From Clostridia bacterium (lineage in GTDB: Bacteria > Bacillota > Clostridia > Christensenellales > Aristaeellaceae), in the NCBI GenBank assembly GCA_900769875.1, contig CAAGII010000027.1, forward strand, positions 1 to 13,628: a stretch of DNA of 13,628 nucleotides, read 5' to 3'. A model generated the notes under the pieces. The model worked only from the letters and a program-made list of their open reading frames with translations. It was not told the origin of the DNA and searched no databases. Shown here in pieces: positions 12,556-13,628 of the stretch. The first letter of the stretch is position 1. Each line of letters opens with the position of its first letter. The position numbers and the translations under genes were made by a program.

Positions 12556-12630
12556 GTGCGCCGGGGCTGGAATTGCCCGAAAAGTGCCGGAAATCCTCCG
12601 GAAAAGACGCATATTTGGTCGAAAAAGGGC

Positions 12631-12659
12631 TTGCATTTCGCATGCAACAGTTGTACAAT
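12631..12659 (+). promoter_or_regulatory. Promoter of the BMP gene with overlapping dyad
   Basis: TTGCAT (12631-12636), a 17-bp spacer and TACAAT (12654-12659). The -35 is one arm of an inverted repeat TTGCAT-N5-ATGCAA (12631-12647), a possible operator. The leader is about 85 nt; I see no known riboswitch in it. Confidence 0.75.
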
Positions 12660-12750
12660 AGAAATGCTTTTCCTGAAAATGTTCGTGTTTTTGGGAAACG
12701 GCACGATTCGACCTCGCAATACAGAACCGAACCTTGAGGAGGAACACACC

Positions 12751-13628
12751 ATGAAGAAGCTCGTTGCCCTCGTGCTCGCGCTTGCGCTGTGCCTGACCTG
12801 CCTGACCGCCGTGGCGGAGACTCAGGTGAAGCTGGGCGTCATTCTGCTGCATGACGAGGATTCCACCTACGACCTGAACTTCATCAACGGCGTGAAGGAA
12901 GCCGCCGCCGCGCTGGGCCTGGATGAGAGCCAGGTGATCCTGAAGCGCGGTATCCCCGAGTCCTCTGTGGTGACCGACACCGCACTTGACCTGGCCGACG
13001 AGGGCTGCAACGTCATCTTCGCCGACAGCTTCGGTCATGAGACCTACCTGCTGGAGGCCGCCCGTCAGCTGCCCGACGTGCAGTTCTGCCACGCCACCGG
13101 CACCATGGCCCACACCGAGAATGTGGCCAACTTCCACAACGCCTTCGCCGCCATCTATGAGGGCCGCTATCTGGCGGGCATCGCCGCCGGCATGAAGCTC
13201 AACGAGCTGCGTGACAACGGCAAGCTCAAGGGCGAGGTGCCCATGATGGGCTACGTCGGCGCCTTCACCTACGCTGAGGTGATTTCCGGCTACACCAGCT
13301 TCTATCTGGGCGCCAAGAGCGTGTGCCCCGACGTCATCATGAAGGTGCAGTTCACCGGCTCCTGGTACGACGAGAAGGAAGAGAAGGCTGCCGCCGAGGC
13401 GCTCATCGCCATGGGCTGCGACCTGATCTCCCAGCATGCCGACTCCATGGGCGCTCCCACTGCCTGCGAGAACGCCGGTGTGCCCAACGTGTCCTACAAC
13501 GGCTCCACCATCGACAGCTGCCCCAACACCTTCATCGTGTCCTCCCGCATCAACTGGGCGCCGTACTTTGAGTACATCTGCACCCAGGTCGCCACCGGCG
13601 AGCCCATCGACACCGCCTGGACCGGCAC
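12751..13628 (+). CDS. BMP-family ABC transporter substrate-binding protein, 5' part only
   Basis: The BMP family (PnrA/TmpC-like) binds purine nucleosides or related solutes outside the membrane and passes them to an ABC transporter. The first 292 residues are present and the frame runs off the window. Residues 1-22 form a signal sequence (M-K-K, a Leu/Ala core, then A-V-A before E-T). A Cys within the core could serve as a lipobox, but a type I cut at A-V-A is more natural. Mature features are V-K-L-G-V-I-L-L-H-D at the start, an N-F-I-N-G-V-K-E-A helix, V-I-F-A-D-S-F-G-H (87-95), F-C-H-A-T-G, N-A-F-A-A-I-Y-E-G-R-Y-L-A-G-I-A-A-G and G-Y-V-G-A-F. GAGGAGG lies 7-8 nt before the start. Codons are strongly biased to GC-ending forms, suggesting high expression. 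ATPase and permease genes would be expected downstream. Confidence 0.88.
   Translation, partial: MKKLVALVLALALCLTCLTAVAETQVKLGVILLHDEDSTYDLNFINGVKEAAAALGLDESQVILKRGIPESSVVTDTALDLADEGCNVIFADSFGHETYLLEAARQLPDVQFCHATGTMAHTENVANFHNAFAAIYEGRYLAGIAAGMKLNELRDNGKLKGEVPMMGYVGAFTYAEVISGYTSFYLGAKSVCPDVIMKVQFTGSWYDEKEEKAAAEALIAMGCDLISQHADSMGAPTACENAGVPNVSYNGSTIDSCPNTFIVSSRINWAPYFEYICTQVATGEPIDTAWTG

Noticed and set aside
12588..12602. Small hairpin CCGGA-N5-TCCGG between the desulfidase and BMP promoters.
   Set aside because: A 5-bp stem without a T-run, too weak to call a terminator or operator.
12660..12750. Possible purine or other riboswitch in the BMP leader.
   Set aside because: No conserved core or well-formed multi-stem structure is visible in the roughly 85-nt leader.
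12484..13437. Upstream extension of the desulfidase frame on the minus strand.
   Set aside because: It is antisense to the BMP gene and crosses a TATAAT promoter; the family length fits the start at 12483.

Overview
The window looks like chromosomal DNA of a GC-rich Firmicute, most likely a gut-type Clostridia. This is inference. It rests on strong AGGAGG-type ribosome binding sites, sigma-A-like promoters with 17-bp spacers, many intrinsic terminators, Gram-positive envelope proteins (an LCP protein, a polysaccharide deacetylase, a peptidoglycan-binding lipoprotein) and a BMP-type solute-binding protein. I see no rRNA, tRNA, CRISPR array, transposase, integrase or phage structural gene. Eleven of the twelve protein genes share high GC (one 60-base line of mrp counts 44 G+C). 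The S41-type gene at 8936-10174 is much more AT-rich (one 60-base line counts 21 G+C) and is probably acquired DNA.

Layout. (1) 2-499 (+): 3' end of a secreted-type protein with tandem FMN-binding repeats, closed by a terminator. (2) 738-3894 (-): a tight four-gene operon transcribed from a promoter at about 4019-4047, in the order GNAT acetyltransferase, thymidine kinase (tdk), YfbR-type 5'-deoxynucleotidase, LCP-family protein, with a 12-bp-stem terminator at 672-707. (3) 4212-5042 (-): polysaccharide deacetylase with its own promoter and terminator. (4) 5163-7700 (-): an 845-residue lipoprotein with seven peptidoglycan-binding repeats and no visible catalytic domain. (5) 7939-8763 (+): an Mrp/NBP35 Fe-S carrier ATPase, divergent from the lipoprotein and preceded by a possible nine-codon leader ORF. 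(6) 8936-10174 (-): the AT-rich S41 peptidase-like gene. (7) 10475-11143 (+): an XRE-type regulator with a GyrI-like effector domain. (8) 11218-12483 (-): an L-cysteine desulfidase / UPF0597 protein. (9) 12751-13628 (+): a BMP-family solute-binding protein cut by the window end.

How the genes may work together. In the operon, tdk and yfbR act on the same pool. YfbR removes phosphate from deoxynucleoside monophosphates, and Tdk phosphorylates deoxyuridine and thymidine. Together with a cytidine deaminase not seen here, they would form the deoxycytidine route to thymidylate known from E. coli. The LCP protein, deacetylase and PG-binding lipoprotein are all envelope proteins, so 738-7700 mixes nucleotide salvage with wall biology. 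Six promoters could be read with confidence. Five follow TTGCNT-17-TA(C/T)(A/G)AT, and four of these five have exactly TACAAT.

I did not find a convincing undescribed multi-gene system. The observations most worth checking are the tdk-yfbR linkage, the seven-repeat lipoprotein, the leader ORF of mrp, the AT-rich S41 gene under a host-like promoter, and the repeated promoter pattern.
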